A program made the translations under genes and the position numbers. From CADEED01 sp035765415 (GTDB lineage: Bacteria > Pseudomonadota > Gammaproteobacteria > Steroidobacterales > Steroidobacteraceae), in the NCBI GenBank assembly GCA_035765415.1, contig DASTXR010000126.1, forward strand, positions 1 through 64,000: a stretch of 64,000 nt of DNA, read 5' to 3'. The notes below the pieces were generated by a model. It searched no databases. It was not told the DNA's origin and saw nothing but the letters and a program-made list of their open reading frames with translations. Position 1 is the first letter of the stretch, and every line of letters begins with the position of its first letter. This document shows positions 16,548-26,828 of this stretch, in pieces.

Positions 16548-16567
16548 CGCACTCTAAAAAGAGTGCG
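16548..16567. promoter_or_regulatory. perfect palindrome just upstream of the NtrC-like regulator start
   Basis: Two 8-base arms, CGCACTCT and AGAGTGCG, flank AAAA. The palindrome ends 5 bases before the chosen ATG (16542), so it overlaps the ribosome-binding position. It could be an operator for autoregulation, bound by the Fis-type HTH, or an RNA hairpin that limits translation. It is too close to the start to be a useful terminator for that gene. Confidence 0.5.
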
Positions 16568-16639
16568 CGAGTATAGGCGAGCCTCCACGGGCAGCGAAGT
16601 GCGGAAGATTCGCGCACCGCCCCGGGGCGCCGCAATGCG

Positions 16640-17095
16640 CTAGCCGCGAGCTAACTTCTCGTCGAGTGACACCGCTCCGGCACCGCACAACAGGATCACC
16701 GCGAGCATGTAGCCCCACAGCACGTGTTGCGCGAGCGCCGCTTCGAAACCCCCGGAGCCGAGCACGTGCCAGTACGAGACGACTGCCATCGCGTTGACCG
16801 CGAACAGCCCGAGAGCGCCGAATCGTGCGAACAGCCCGAGAACGAGCAGCGCTCCGAAGAACAGTTCGCCGAAGGTCGCGCTGGCCGCCGCGAGGCCCGG
16901 TGGCAGCAGCGGCACCTGGTACTCGCTGCGGAACAGTTCGAGTGTGGTGTCCCAGGTGGTGAGTTTCAGCCAGCCGGACTTGAGGAATTGCCAGCTCACC
17001 CACAGCCGGGTGGCCAGCAGAAGCCAGGGGCGCACGCCGTCGAGATGGCGGGCGAATGCGGCGTGCCATTGGATGATCTGCGTCAGGCTGTGCAT
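16640..17095 (-). CDS. DoxX-family membrane protein
   Basis: A 151-residue integral membrane protein with four helices. It shows the DoxX pattern: LLLATRLWVSWQFLKSGWLK in helix 1, FGELFFGALLVLGLFARFGA in the middle and a last helix LWGYMLAVILLCGAG. Family members are linked to redox stress and thiosulfate oxidation, but most have no proven role. I start at 17095, preceded by GGGAG; the open frame reaches 17227 without a membrane-like sequence. It lies about 100 bases upstream of the NtrC-like regulator on the same strand. Confidence 0.87.
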   Translation of the reverse strand: MHSLTQIIQWHAAFARHLDGVRPWLLLATRLWVSWQFLKSGWLKLTTWDTTLELFRSEYQVPLLPPGLAAASATFGELFFGALLVLGLFARFGALGLFAVNAMAVVSYWHVLGSGGFEAALAQHVLWGYMLAVILLCGAGAVSLDEKLARG

Positions 17096-17401
17096 CGAGA
17101 CTCCCTGGGTTGTTAGCGGACGAGACCGGGGATGGGACACGGTTATTGCGCGCGCGGATTGGCGCGCCGCGAAATGGCCCCGGCGCAACGCACAACGCGA
17201 GGGTGCAGGGGGCGCGGAATCAATCACTTAAGCGGAGACAGGGGGCCGGCCGTTCGTCTGTGTGGGATCGGTGCCACGGACGCCCGGGCGGAGGGGTGGA
17301 TCGGCGGCACGCGGAAGGTGCGCGGCACAGGATTTTCCGCGGGACGCTTGCAGCAAATTGGGGTAATTTCGCCCGCAAACCGGGTTGGGGAGACGAGAGC
17401 G
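17096..17401. other. 306-base divergent gap between doxX and a small gene
   Basis: This region separates the DoxX gene (minus) from the small plus-strand gene at 17402 and should hold promoters in both directions. It contains one TTGTTAG word (17110-17116) and GGGGAGA before the next start. I see no gene, hairpin or clear promoter boxes. Confidence 0.4.
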
Positions 17402-17773
17402 ATGCAACTGTCGCAAATGTGGCGCGAGCATCTGCAGGCGGGCTGTCCGGCCGAAATGCGTGGCATGAACATCGCGGGGATGTCCGCGAGTGCGCTGGAT
17501 GCCGAAATCACGGCCTGTGTTAGCGCATGCGTCACGCACACGTTGCGCATGGATTCACGAATCGAGCGACGCCTGCACGACATCGCGCATGCGCTCGAAG
17601 ATTTTCAGGGGCAGGGACCGCCGGAGGTTGCAGACTACTGCAATCGACTCAACAAGCTGGTCAGCGCGGTGCTGGTGAACGCCGGGCCCGCCGAACCTTC
17701 GAAGGACGATCCGGGCGAGAAAGGGCCATCGGCTGGCCGACAGCCCGTGCGGCCGCGCATGCGCCGTAGATAG
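17402..17773 (+). CDS. hypothetical protein, 123 residues
   Basis: I do not recognise this protein. It starts at ATG 17402 after GGGGAGACGAGAGCG. Residues 1-95 are mostly helical by eye (QMWREHLQAGCPAEM, ASALDAEITACVSACVTHTL, RIERRLHDIAHALEDF), with a few Cys and no signal peptide. The tail is charged and Arg/Pro-rich (QPVRPRMRRR). Its stop codon lies in the first arm of the long inverted repeat at 17770-17890, and the MsrB stop lies in the other arm. That symmetry supports the reading frame. The function is unknown. Confidence 0.55.
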   Translation: MQLSQMWREHLQAGCPAEMRGMNIAGMSASALDAEITACVSACVTHTLRMDSRIERRLHDIAHALEDFQGQGPPEVADYCNRLNKLVSAVLVNAGPAEPSKDDPGEKGPSAGRQPVRPRMRRR

Positions 17774-17890
17774 GGGCAGCCCCCTTTTCCTAGCAAAAGG
17801 GGTCAGCCCTCCCGGCAATCCGCTTGAGGGCGAACTGAATCGTTGGATGAGGACTGACCCCTTTTGCTAGGAAAAGGGGGCTGCCCCTAT
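17770..17890. repeat. family-A inverted repeat joining two convergent genes
   Basis: Two 37-base arms match perfectly (ATAGGGGCAGCCCCC... on the left, the reverse complement on the right) around a 47-base loop. They carry the family word CTAGCAAAAGGGGTCAG also seen near 37020 and 205. The left arm contains the stop codon of the small plus-strand gene (17771-17773) and the right arm that of msrB (17887-17889). As RNA it would fold into a long stem on either strand and could end transcription from both sides. Confidence 0.85.
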
Positions 17891-18288
17891 TTGGGCTCGA
17901 ACTTCAACGACACGCCATTCATGCAGTAACGCTGGCCCGTCGGCTGCGGGCCGTCGTCGAACACGTGGCCGAGATGGCCTCCGCAGTTTTTGCAATGCAC
18001 TTCCACGCGCGTCATGCCGTGAGTGGTGTCCGAGTTGGTCGCCACGGCGTTGGGCAGCGGCTTCCAGAAACTGGGCCAGCCTGAACCGCTCTCGTACTTG
18101 GTGCTCGATTCGAACAGCGGCTGATTGCACGCGGCGCAGTGGAACACGCCGGTGCGTTTCTCGAAATTCAGCGGGCTGGTGCCCGCGCGCTCGGTGCCGT
18201 GTTCACGCAGCACGCGGAACTGGTCGGCGGAGAGGACTTCGCGCCATTCCTTTTCGGATTTCTCGACCGGGAAAGTTTCGTTCGCCAT
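17887..18288 (-). CDS. msrB: peptide-methionine (R)-S-oxide reductase
   Basis: A 133-residue MsrB, which reduces the R form of methionine sulfoxide in proteins. Zinc-binding pairs are CAAC and CKNC, the substrate pocket is SGSGWPSFW and the catalytic Cys lies in QRYCMNGVSL, followed by KFEP. There is no signal peptide, so it should be cytosolic. I start at 18288 (ANETFPVEKSEKEW); the frame is open 11 codons further. The stop codon lies inside the inverted repeat shared with the small convergent gene. Confidence 0.95.
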   Translation of the reverse strand: MANETFPVEKSEKEWREVLSADQFRVLREHGTERAGTSPLNFEKRTGVFHCAACNQPLFESSTKYESGSGWPSFWKPLPNAVATNSDTTHGMTRVEVHCKNCGGHLGHVFDDGPQPTGQRYCMNGVSLKFEPK

Positions 18289-18324
18289 ATGCGTGACCCT
18301 CCTCAGGCCTGACGGCCACATGGG

Positions 18325-18348
18325 AAAACGCCGGCGAAACGCCGGCGT
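18325..18348 (-). terminator. intrinsic terminator after hppA
   Basis: Read on the minus strand this is a hairpin with arms ACGCCGGCG and CGCCGGCGT around a 3-base loop, followed directly by TTTT. It lies about 35 bases after the hppA stop codon. This is a classic Rho-independent layout. A near-identical hairpin ends the CheX-like gene at 61561. Confidence 0.75.
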
Positions 18349-18382
18349 CCGTGAGCGACAAGAATGGGGCGCGTGCTGCCAA

Positions 18383-20443
<2,061 letters not shown>

Positions 20444-20601
20444 GCGGGACTCCTCACGGAAATCAGGTACTTAGTTGTTTTGCTGGAGTGCCGCCCAGTG
20501 CCCGGCTACCCCGAAAGGGCGCGCACTATAGCAATGCGCGCTGACTCGGCCAACCGCCGCGAGACAATGACAACGTCGGACAAGGCGGCAATCCCGAATT
20601 C

Positions 20602-23322
20602 CTATAAAGGCTCGACCCGCACGGTTGCGCCCGAAGCGAACACGACATTGGACCCCGCAACGGCGCCCACGTTGGAGTGAGGAGCCGTGCTGCTCCACAT
20701 AAGCCGGCCGTTGAGCAGGTTGTAGACACTGTTCAGATTCGCCGAGTAGACGCTGGTTGGCGTGACCATCTGCCCCCTTGTCAGGTCCGGCATCTGAATC
20801 AACGGAATGACGTACTCCCCATTCACCCGGCGCTGATCGACGCCCAGGAAGGCCCCCCCAGGCCCCCAGCGATTCAGCAGTATTTCATCGTTGTCCACCC
20901 AGGTGAGTGGGAATCCCTGCAGGGAATTGGTGAGCGTGCCACCCACGTAGATGTTGGTGCTCGTGGTGGCCAGCAACACACCATCCGCCAACGCGACCAA
21001 CTGCCCGTTCGGCGAGAGGAAGAGGTGCCGCGTGTCCGGTCCTATACCCGCGGTGCCCGTCCAGAGCGGAGTGCCGTCGAGCAATGTCACGGACGCCGTG
21101 CTCGGCGCCTGATGGGCGCCCGTCACCCGACCAATCACATCTCCTGAAAGCGACAGCGTGAAGTCCCAGAGGCGTTCGTTGGGATATGCGTATGGCCACT
21201 CGGCCAGCAGCGACTCGGACGGCAGCGAGAAAACCTTGAGCGTGTGTTCGAGTTCGAAGTCGTCGTCCGCCGCGGCGGCAAGCACCGAACCGTCGGCGGA
21301 GAGCTGGACATTGTTGCTGGGAAAGGCCACTTCGCCCTGTGGCTGCAGCGTGTCCGCCGCGAGGTAGAGGATGTTGCCCGACGCGGTTGCGACCGCGATT
21401 CGCGAAGCGCTGCCCGCGATGCTGAGCGTCCGGCCGAGCGTGTATCTCGTCGGAGCAGAGGAGCCGCCAAGCTCGCCGAGCATCGCGCCGCGATAATTGG
21501 AGAATGCCCAATCGCTGCTCGACGCGGAGCCGAATCCGTCGATTCCCGGAAGCGGCGTGGCGTAATCATTCCTGACGGGCGTGCTGCCCGAGAGGTCGAT
21601 CACGCTCAGTGGCGCGCCGATCTGGGTTTCCATCATTCCTATGGCGCCTTTGGAAGGCCAGACTTCTGCGCCGGCGCCAGGATAGGTCACAGCCGGCGTT
21701 CCGCCGTTGCCGATGCGGTAGAGGCGAAGCGCGACGGGGGGTTCACCGTGCGTCCAGAACCACTCGCCTTGTCCTCCCAGGTTGGTGATGGTCGGCAGCG
21801 CGGCGATTTCGCGCTGAACAACGGCCTTCGAATACACCCAGATGGTGTTGCCCGAGTTCGTCAGGAAACTCTCGCCTTCGAGGAACCACGAGTGCGCCGT
21901 GCCCTGGAACGCGGCACTCATCGTTGAAGTGCCAGCGGGAAGTGCGATGTATTCGACGACGCTCGCTCCGGCGGGGCCGCCGGCCAGTCGCAACTCGCCG
22001 GGCGCCGCAAATGCCTTCGCGGTGGTGAAATTGCCGGAGCGCGCGTACAGGATCGTTCCCGTCGGTGACCACACCGTGAGACCTGTCGCGTTGCCGCCGG
22101 CGATGTAGCTGCCGTCCGTGGCCAGTGTCCACCAATCAGTCACGCCTTCCCACGCGATGAGGGCAAGTGCGGTTCCATCGACGGACGACCGAACGTCAAA
22201 ACCTTCGGGTTGCTTGATGACCGCCACCGGCCCCTGCAGTGCGGTGCCTTTTGGGTTCGTCGTGCAAAGGATGCGGCCGGAGCACCGGATTTTCGTGTGC
22301 GCGAGTATCTCGCCGCTTTGGGCATCAGACAGCACGACGTCGGTGTCTTTGGGGCCGCCGCTCAATATTCGCGCCCCGTCATGGAGAATTTCGATTTTGC
22401 CGGAGATGTGTCCGAGGTCGAGCAGCACGTGGTTCGTCGAGGCGGGCGCCACCACCGACATCGCGATATTGAATTGAGTTGTGCCACCCGTGTTCTGCGC
22501 GGAAACGACATAGTTGGCGCTGGGCGAGATTTGCGTGGGAGTGCCGCTGATCGCGCCCGTGGTGCCGTTCAGCGTGAGCCCGGCGGGCAAGGCCGGGCTG
22601 ACGGACCAGTTCACCACGGCACCGCCCGTGCTGGCGGGAACCAGGTTCACGTGCACGCCCGTGGTGAAATCAAAAGAGCTTCCGAAGTAGCTGAACACCG
22701 GCGCGGCCGCGTTGATCGTCAACGCCAGCGTCGTCGTCGCATTCCCGGCCGGGCTGGCGGCCGTGACGACGTAGTTAGCCGCCGCGGCGATGGCGGTCGG
22801 CGTGCCGGAAATGACACCGCTGGCGGCGCTGATGGCGAGGCCGGCAGGCAGTGCGCGATCCACCGACCACGACGTGGGCGTCGGGCCGGTGGACGTCGGG
22901 GTGATCGTAGTTGCCGTGCCCACCGTCAGCACGTATGGCGTGTTCGGATAGCCGACGATGGGCGGAGGATCGAGCACGGTGATGCTGACGGTCGCGGTCG
23001 TACTGCCGCCGGAGTTGCCTGCGGTGACGACGTAGTTAGCCGCCGGTGTGCGGGCGGTCGGCGTCCCGGAGATGATGCCGTTGCTGGTGTTGATCGCGAG
23101 ACCCGCAGGCAGCGCCGGAGCGACACTGTAGGAAACGACGGTTCCGGTAACGGTGGGCGAGAGAGGCGCGATTGCCGTACCCACGGTGAACGCGGGCGGC
23201 GCGACATAGGCAAGACCACTGGGCGCGGGAGGCGGTGGGGGAGGCGAAGGCGAGTCGTCGTCTCCTCCTCCGCAACCGACCACCAGCCATGCACAAAGAA
23301 GAGGAAGGGCTTTCTTCAACAT
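20602..23322 (-). CDS. large lipoprotein with Ig-like repeats and beta-rich body
   Basis: A 906-residue surface or periplasmic lipoprotein. The signal ends in a lipobox (AWLVVGC), followed by a Gly-Asp-Ser and poly-Pro linker. Residues about 38-290 hold three putative Ig (He_PIG) repeats, each with ALPAGL and a GxISGTPT turn. The remaining 600 residues are beta-rich, with repeated LSADGS, LSPNGQ and TLDGTPLW-type turns, like a seven-bladed propeller. No enzyme motif is seen. It sits between hppA and the PPi-PFK gene on the same strand but has no evident metabolic link. A ligand-binding or adhesion role is possible. Confidence 0.75.
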   Translation of the reverse strand: MLKKALPLLCAWLVVGCGGGDDDSPSPPPPPPAPSGLAYVAPPAFTVGTAIAPLSPTVTGTVVSYSVAPALPAGLAINTSNGIISGTPTARTPAANYVVTAGNSGGSTTATVSITVLDPPPIVGYPNTPYVLTVGTATTITPTSTGPTPTSWSVDRALPAGLAISAASGVISGTPTAIAAAANYVVTAASPAGNATTTLALTINAAAPVFSYFGSSFDFTTGVHVNLVPASTGGAVVNWSVSPALPAGLTLNGTTGAISGTPTQISPSANYVVSAQNTGGTTQFNIAMSVVAPASTNHVLLDLGHISGKIEILHDGARILSGGPKDTDVVLSDAQSGEILAHTKIRCSGRILCTTNPKGTALQGPVAVIKQPEGFDVRSSVDGTALALIAWEGVTDWWTLATDGSYIAGGNATGLTVWSPTGTILYARSGNFTTAKAFAAPGELRLAGGPAGASVVEYIALPAGTSTMSAAFQGTAHSWFLEGESFLTNSGNTIWVYSKAVVQREIAALPTITNLGGQGEWFWTHGEPPVALRLYRIGNGGTPAVTYPGAGAEVWPSKGAIGMMETQIGAPLSVIDLSGSTPVRNDYATPLPGIDGFGSASSSDWAFSNYRGAMLGELGGSSAPTRYTLGRTLSIAGSASRIAVATASGNILYLAADTLQPQGEVAFPSNNVQLSADGSVLAAAADDDFELEHTLKVFSLPSESLLAEWPYAYPNERLWDFTLSLSGDVIGRVTGAHQAPSTASVTLLDGTPLWTGTAGIGPDTRHLFLSPNGQLVALADGVLLATTSTNIYVGGTLTNSLQGFPLTWVDNDEILLNRWGPGGAFLGVDQRRVNGEYVIPLIQMPDLTRGQMVTPTSVYSANLNSVYNLLNGRLMWSSTAPHSNVGAVAGSNVVFASGATVRVEPL

Positions 23323-23385
23323 GGCGCATGCGCTCCACGGAATTCTTTCCGCGAAGAATAACGCAGAATCCCGCGCGGACTCCCC

Positions 23386-24672
23386 TTAGGGCTTGAACTC
23401 CGTATTGAGTTTTTTCTTTACCGCCACGCCCTTGATCTGAACGTAATCCGGCAGCCCGTTCTTGTAAGGCGGGTAGTCCTCGCCCGTGATCAGCGGCTCG
23501 AGGTAGGCGCGGCATTTCTCGGTGATGCCGAAGCCGTCTTCGGTGATGTAGTCGCGCGGCAGTTTCTTCTCGACGTTCGCCACTTCCGACAGCGCCACGT
23601 GGCCGACCACCCATTTATAGGGCCTGGACTTCTTGCGCACTATCGTCGGCATGACGGCGTCCATGCCCTTTACGGCAAGTTCGACCGCGGCCTTGCCCAT
23701 GGCGTAGGCCTGCAACACGTCGACCTTCGAGGCGACGTGGCGCGAGGCACGCTGTAGATAGTCGGGCACCGCCCAGTGGTACTTGTAGCCATGGGCTTCG
23801 CGCACCATGTTCGCCACGACCGGCGCCACGCCACCCAGCTGCGTGTGGCCGAAAGCGTCCTTGGTGCCGGCGTCGGCGAGGAATTTGCCATCGGCGTCAT
23901 GAACACCTTCGGAGACCACCACCACGCAATAACCCACGCGGGACACGACGTCCTTCACCTTCGCGAGGAACTTCTCCTTGTCGAAGGCGATCTCGGGGAA
24001 GAGGATGATGTGCGGCGCCTGGTCGGGGCCTTTGCCGGCAAGTCCCGCGGCCGACACGATCCAGCCCGCATGCCGGCCCATGACTTCCATCACGAACACT
24101 TTCGTCGACGTCTTGGCCATGGACGCCACGTCGAGCGCGGCTTCGCGCGTGGAAATGGCCACGTACTTCGCCACGGTGCCGAATCCCGGCGTGCAGTCGG
24201 TGTGCGGCAGGTCGTTGTCGACGGTCTTCGGCACGCCGATGCAGATCACCTTGTGGCCGAGCTGGTCGCCGATCTGGGACACCTTGTTAGCGGTGTCCAT
24301 GGAGTCGTTGCCGCCGTTGTAGAAGAAGTAGCCGATGTCGTGCGCCTTGAAGACTTCGATGAGGCGCTCGTATTTCGCGCGGTCCTGCTCGAGGCTCTTG
24401 AGCTTGTAACGAGCCGATCCAAAGGCGCCCGCCGGCGTATGGCGCAGCCCTTTGATGGTGGCGCGGGATTCCTTGCTGCAGTCGATGAGATCTTCGGTGA
24501 GCGCCCCGACGATACCGTGCCGGCCTGCGTACACTTTATTGATGAGCCGGGATTTCATCGCGGCTTCGATGACGCCGGCGGCCGACGCGTTGATGACGGC
24601 CGACACTCCGCCCGATTGAGCATAAAACGCGTTCATGGGCTTGGGTTTTTTGGCGGAAGTGCGCTTGCTCAT
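23386..24672 (-). CDS. pfp: pyrophosphate-dependent 6-phosphofructokinase
   Basis: A 428-residue PFK that phosphorylates fructose 6-phosphate with PPi in a reversible step. The phosphoryl-donor motif is GGNDSMDTA, with Asp where ATP enzymes have Gly, and PKTVDNDL has Lys where ATP enzymes have Gly; both mark PPi use. MEVMGRHAGW (fructose 6-phosphate site) and VVSEGV are present. It is longer than E. coli PfkA by about 100 residues, as usual for this clade. The hppA gene downstream suggests a PPi economy. The two genes are separated by the lipoprotein gene. Confidence 0.93.
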   Translation of the reverse strand: MSKRTSAKKPKPMNAFYAQSGGVSAVINASAAGVIEAAMKSRLINKVYAGRHGIVGALTEDLIDCSKESRATIKGLRHTPAGAFGSARYKLKSLEQDRAKYERLIEVFKAHDIGYFFYNGGNDSMDTANKVSQIGDQLGHKVICIGVPKTVDNDLPHTDCTPGFGTVAKYVAISTREAALDVASMAKTSTKVFVMEVMGRHAGWIVSAAGLAGKGPDQAPHIILFPEIAFDKEKFLAKVKDVVSRVGYCVVVVSEGVHDADGKFLADAGTKDAFGHTQLGGVAPVVANMVREAHGYKYHWAVPDYLQRASRHVASKVDVLQAYAMGKAAVELAVKGMDAVMPTIVRKKSRPYKWVVGHVALSEVANVEKKLPRDYITEDGFGITEKCRAYLEPLITGEDYPPYKNGLPDYVQIKGVAVKKKLNTEFKP

Positions 24673-24812
24673 GTGTTCTCTCGGTTGTCTCGTAAAATGT
24701 CTCGGCGATGTGTTTGCCGAAAGTGAGTGGTTTGGTTACTGTGACGGCCCTTCGAGGGGGTCCGCCCGTTCTTCAAGAAAATCCGGGTCAGAAAATCCAG
24801 GTCAAATCTAGC

Positions 24813-25721
24813 ATGCGAATAGTTCTCATGGGCGCGCCCGGATCGGGCAAGGGCACCCAGGCCCAGCGTCTGATCAGTCAGTTCGGAATTCCGCAGATCT
24901 CCACCGGGGACATTCTGCGCAAGCATCGCAAGGAGGGCACGGAGCTCGGCAAGCGCGCGGACGCCATCATGGCCAAGGGCCTGCTGGTCGACGACGCCAC
25001 CATGCTCGAGATCATCCGCGATCGTGTCGCGCAAGCCGACGCGAAGAACGGATTCATTCTCGACGGATTCCCGCGCACCCAGACGCAGGCCGAAGCGCTG
25101 ACCCAGCTCATGAACGATCTCGGCACGCCGCTCGATGCGGTGGTGCTGTTCGAAGTGGGCGACGCGGAGCTGGTGCGCCGCATCTCCGGCCGGCGTACCT
25201 GCTCGCTGTGCAACAAGGTGTTCAACATTCACACGGCGCCGCCGTCCAGCCCGGCCACGGACTGCGTGCCGGACAGCACCGAGCATCAGTTGTTCCAGCG
25301 CAAGGACGACGAGGAAGCCACGGTGGCCGAGCGTCTTCGGGTGTACACCCGCCAGACGCAGCCGGTGCTGTCTTACTACTCGGATGCCGGCCTGCTGCGC
25401 ACCGTGCGCGCGGAAGGCACGCTCGAAGAAATCACGCAGCGGCTGCTCGATGTGCTGGTCGGAAAGCCCGCGACTCCCGTCACGCCGGTTGTCCGCAAGA
25501 AGCGCGCGGCCAAACGCCGTCCGGTGGCGAAGAAGAAGGTGAAGTCACGCGCGCGCGCTGCACTGCGTCGCAAGGCGAAGCCGGCACAGCGACGGCCGGC
25601 CGGCCGCAAGGGCGCGCAGAAGGCTGCCCAGAAGTCTGCAAACCGACGCGCGCCGGTGCGCAAGACCGCGCGCAAGGCGAAACGCGTGGCGCGTCCCGTG
25701 CGCCGCAAGTCAAAGCGCTGA
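24813..25721 (+). CDS. adk: adenylate kinase with a histone H1-like basic tail
   Basis: A 302-residue protein whose first 215 or so residues are a standard long-form adenylate kinase: GAPGSGKGTQA (P-loop), STGDILR, DGFPRTQTQAEAL, and a LID with CSLC and then C..D as zinc-type ligands. From about residue 216 a tail of some 85 residues is made almost only of Lys, Arg, Ala and Pro (for example KRRPVAKKKVKSRARAAL), like histone H1 or AlgP. Such a tail is not part of normal Adk, which is about 215-220 residues. It may tie the enzyme to DNA or polyanions. I start at 24813; the last 12 bases overlap the rnd gene. Confidence 0.93.
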   Translation: MRIVLMGAPGSGKGTQAQRLISQFGIPQISTGDILRKHRKEGTELGKRADAIMAKGLLVDDATMLEIIRDRVAQADAKNGFILDGFPRTQTQAEALTQLMNDLGTPLDAVVLFEVGDAELVRRISGRRTCSLCNKVFNIHTAPPSSPATDCVPDSTEHQLFQRKDDEEATVAERLRVYTRQTQPVLSYYSDAGLLRTVRAEGTLEEITQRLLDVLVGKPATPVTPVVRKKRAAKRRPVAKKKVKSRARAALRRKAKPAQRRPAGRKGAQKAAQKSANRRAPVRKTARKAKRVARPVRRKSKR

Positions 25722-26783
25722 GAGCAGCTTCTCGCCGACGATATCCTTGCGCCAGCCGCGCAGCAGGCTGACATCGCGCCTTCCGGCGGCGAGTTTCTCG
25801 AGCTCGCGGCGAGTCGCCAGCACTTCGGCGTTGATCGACAGCCCCTTGGCCACTTCGCCGGCGACGTCGGCAAGCCGTTTGACGAGCGCGAGCTGCATCG
25901 GGTCGGGGCGTTCGCGGCGCGGCAGTGGCGGCGGCGGATCGCTGATCCCCGCTTCGGCGACCAGCGCCAGCAATTCCTCGCCGCACTTGCGCACCACCGA
26001 TTCCTGCATGTCCGGCAACCCCATCAGCGCATCGCTCGACCGCGGCAGCCGGAGAACGATTTCGCGCAATGAACCATCGTCGAGAATCCAGCCGCGCGGA
26101 CGGTTGCGCTCGACGGCGCGGCGTTCGCGCCAGGCGCCGAGCGCCTGCGCGAGCTGTTGCCGCTGCGGATCGAGCGCGGGCAGGCCCTTGATCTTCTTCC
26201 AGGCGTCTTCGGGGGCAACGCGCAACGCGTCGGGGTTGGCCAGCGCCGCCAGCTCCTCTTCGAGCCAGGCCAGGCGGCCCTTGGCGGCGAGCGTTTCTAA
26301 CAAGCTCGCTCGTAACGCGCCGAGGTGGCGCACGTCGTCGAGCGCGTATTCCTGCTCCTCGGCGGACAGAGGCCGGCGCGACCAGTCGGCGCGCGTGTGC
26401 GCCTTGGCGAGCTCCACGCCGAGCAGGCGGCGCACCAGATCGCCGTAACCCACCTGCGAAGGATGGCCGGCGAGCGCCGCCGCGATCTGTGTATCGAACA
26501 CCGGCTGGACCATGCCGACCGCCGGCAGCAGCACCTCGAGGTCCTGCCGGGCGGCGTGCATGATCTTCACGCCGCCGGATGCGCCGAGCAGCGGCTCGAG
26601 CACCGACAGATCGGGAATGGCGAGCGGATCGATACACGCGGCGCGATCGCCGGTGGCGATCTGCAGAAGGCAGAGTTCCGCGCGGTAGGTTTTCTCGCGC
26701 ATGAACTCGGTGTCGAGCGACAGCGCGGGTGCGTTCGCGGCCTGGCTCGCGAATGCTGTCAGCGCATCGGCAGTGTCGATCAT
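25710..26783 (-). CDS. rnd: ribonuclease D
   Basis: A 357-residue 3'-5' exoribonuclease involved in tRNA 3' trimming. The DEDDy catalytic residues are in LDTEFMREKTY, HAARQDLEVL, VFDTQIAA and YALDDVRHL. An HRDC-type helical region follows (residues about 210-290), ending before a basic tail. Start 26783 gives IDTADALTAFASQ and has GGAGAA upstream. The 3' end overlaps that of adk by 12 bases, a convergent pair. Length is close to E. coli RNase D (about 375). Confidence 0.93.
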   Translation of the reverse strand: MIDTADALTAFASQAANAPALSLDTEFMREKTYRAELCLLQIATGDRAACIDPLAIPDLSVLEPLLGASGGVKIMHAARQDLEVLLPAVGMVQPVFDTQIAAALAGHPSQVGYGDLVRRLLGVELAKAHTRADWSRRPLSAEEQEYALDDVRHLGALRASLLETLAAKGRLAWLEEELAALANPDALRVAPEDAWKKIKGLPALDPQRQQLAQALGAWRERRAVERNRPRGWILDDGSLREIVLRLPRSSDALMGLPDMQESVVRKCGEELLALVAEAGISDPPPPLPRRERPDPMQLALVKRLADVAGEVAKGLSINAEVLATRRELEKLAAGRRDVSLLRGWRKDIVGEKLLSAL

Positions 26784-26810
26784 CAAGGGCGCCGTTCTCC
26801 GGGTGACGTG

Positions 26811-26816
26811 TACAAT
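26811..26816 (+). promoter_or_regulatory. possible -10 box before the Yip1-like gene
   Basis: TACAAT is one base off the sigma-70 -10 consensus and lies 13 bases before the ATG at 26829, which would give a very short or absent leader. No ribosome-binding site or clear -35 is seen before that start, which fits a leaderless message. This is a weak call. Confidence 0.25.
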
Positions 26817-26828
26817 CGGCCCGGCATT

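Noticed and set aside
17132..17401. Extension of the small gene at 17402 upstream to 17132
   Set aside because: The added 90 residues are Gly/Arg-rich with no pattern, and the best ribosome-binding site is just before 17402.
22540..23200. Repeated stretches in the lipoprotein gene as a CRISPR or tandem DNA array
   Set aside because: The repeats are about 80-90 codons long, diverged at DNA level and in frame; they are Ig-like protein repeats and not a CRISPR array.
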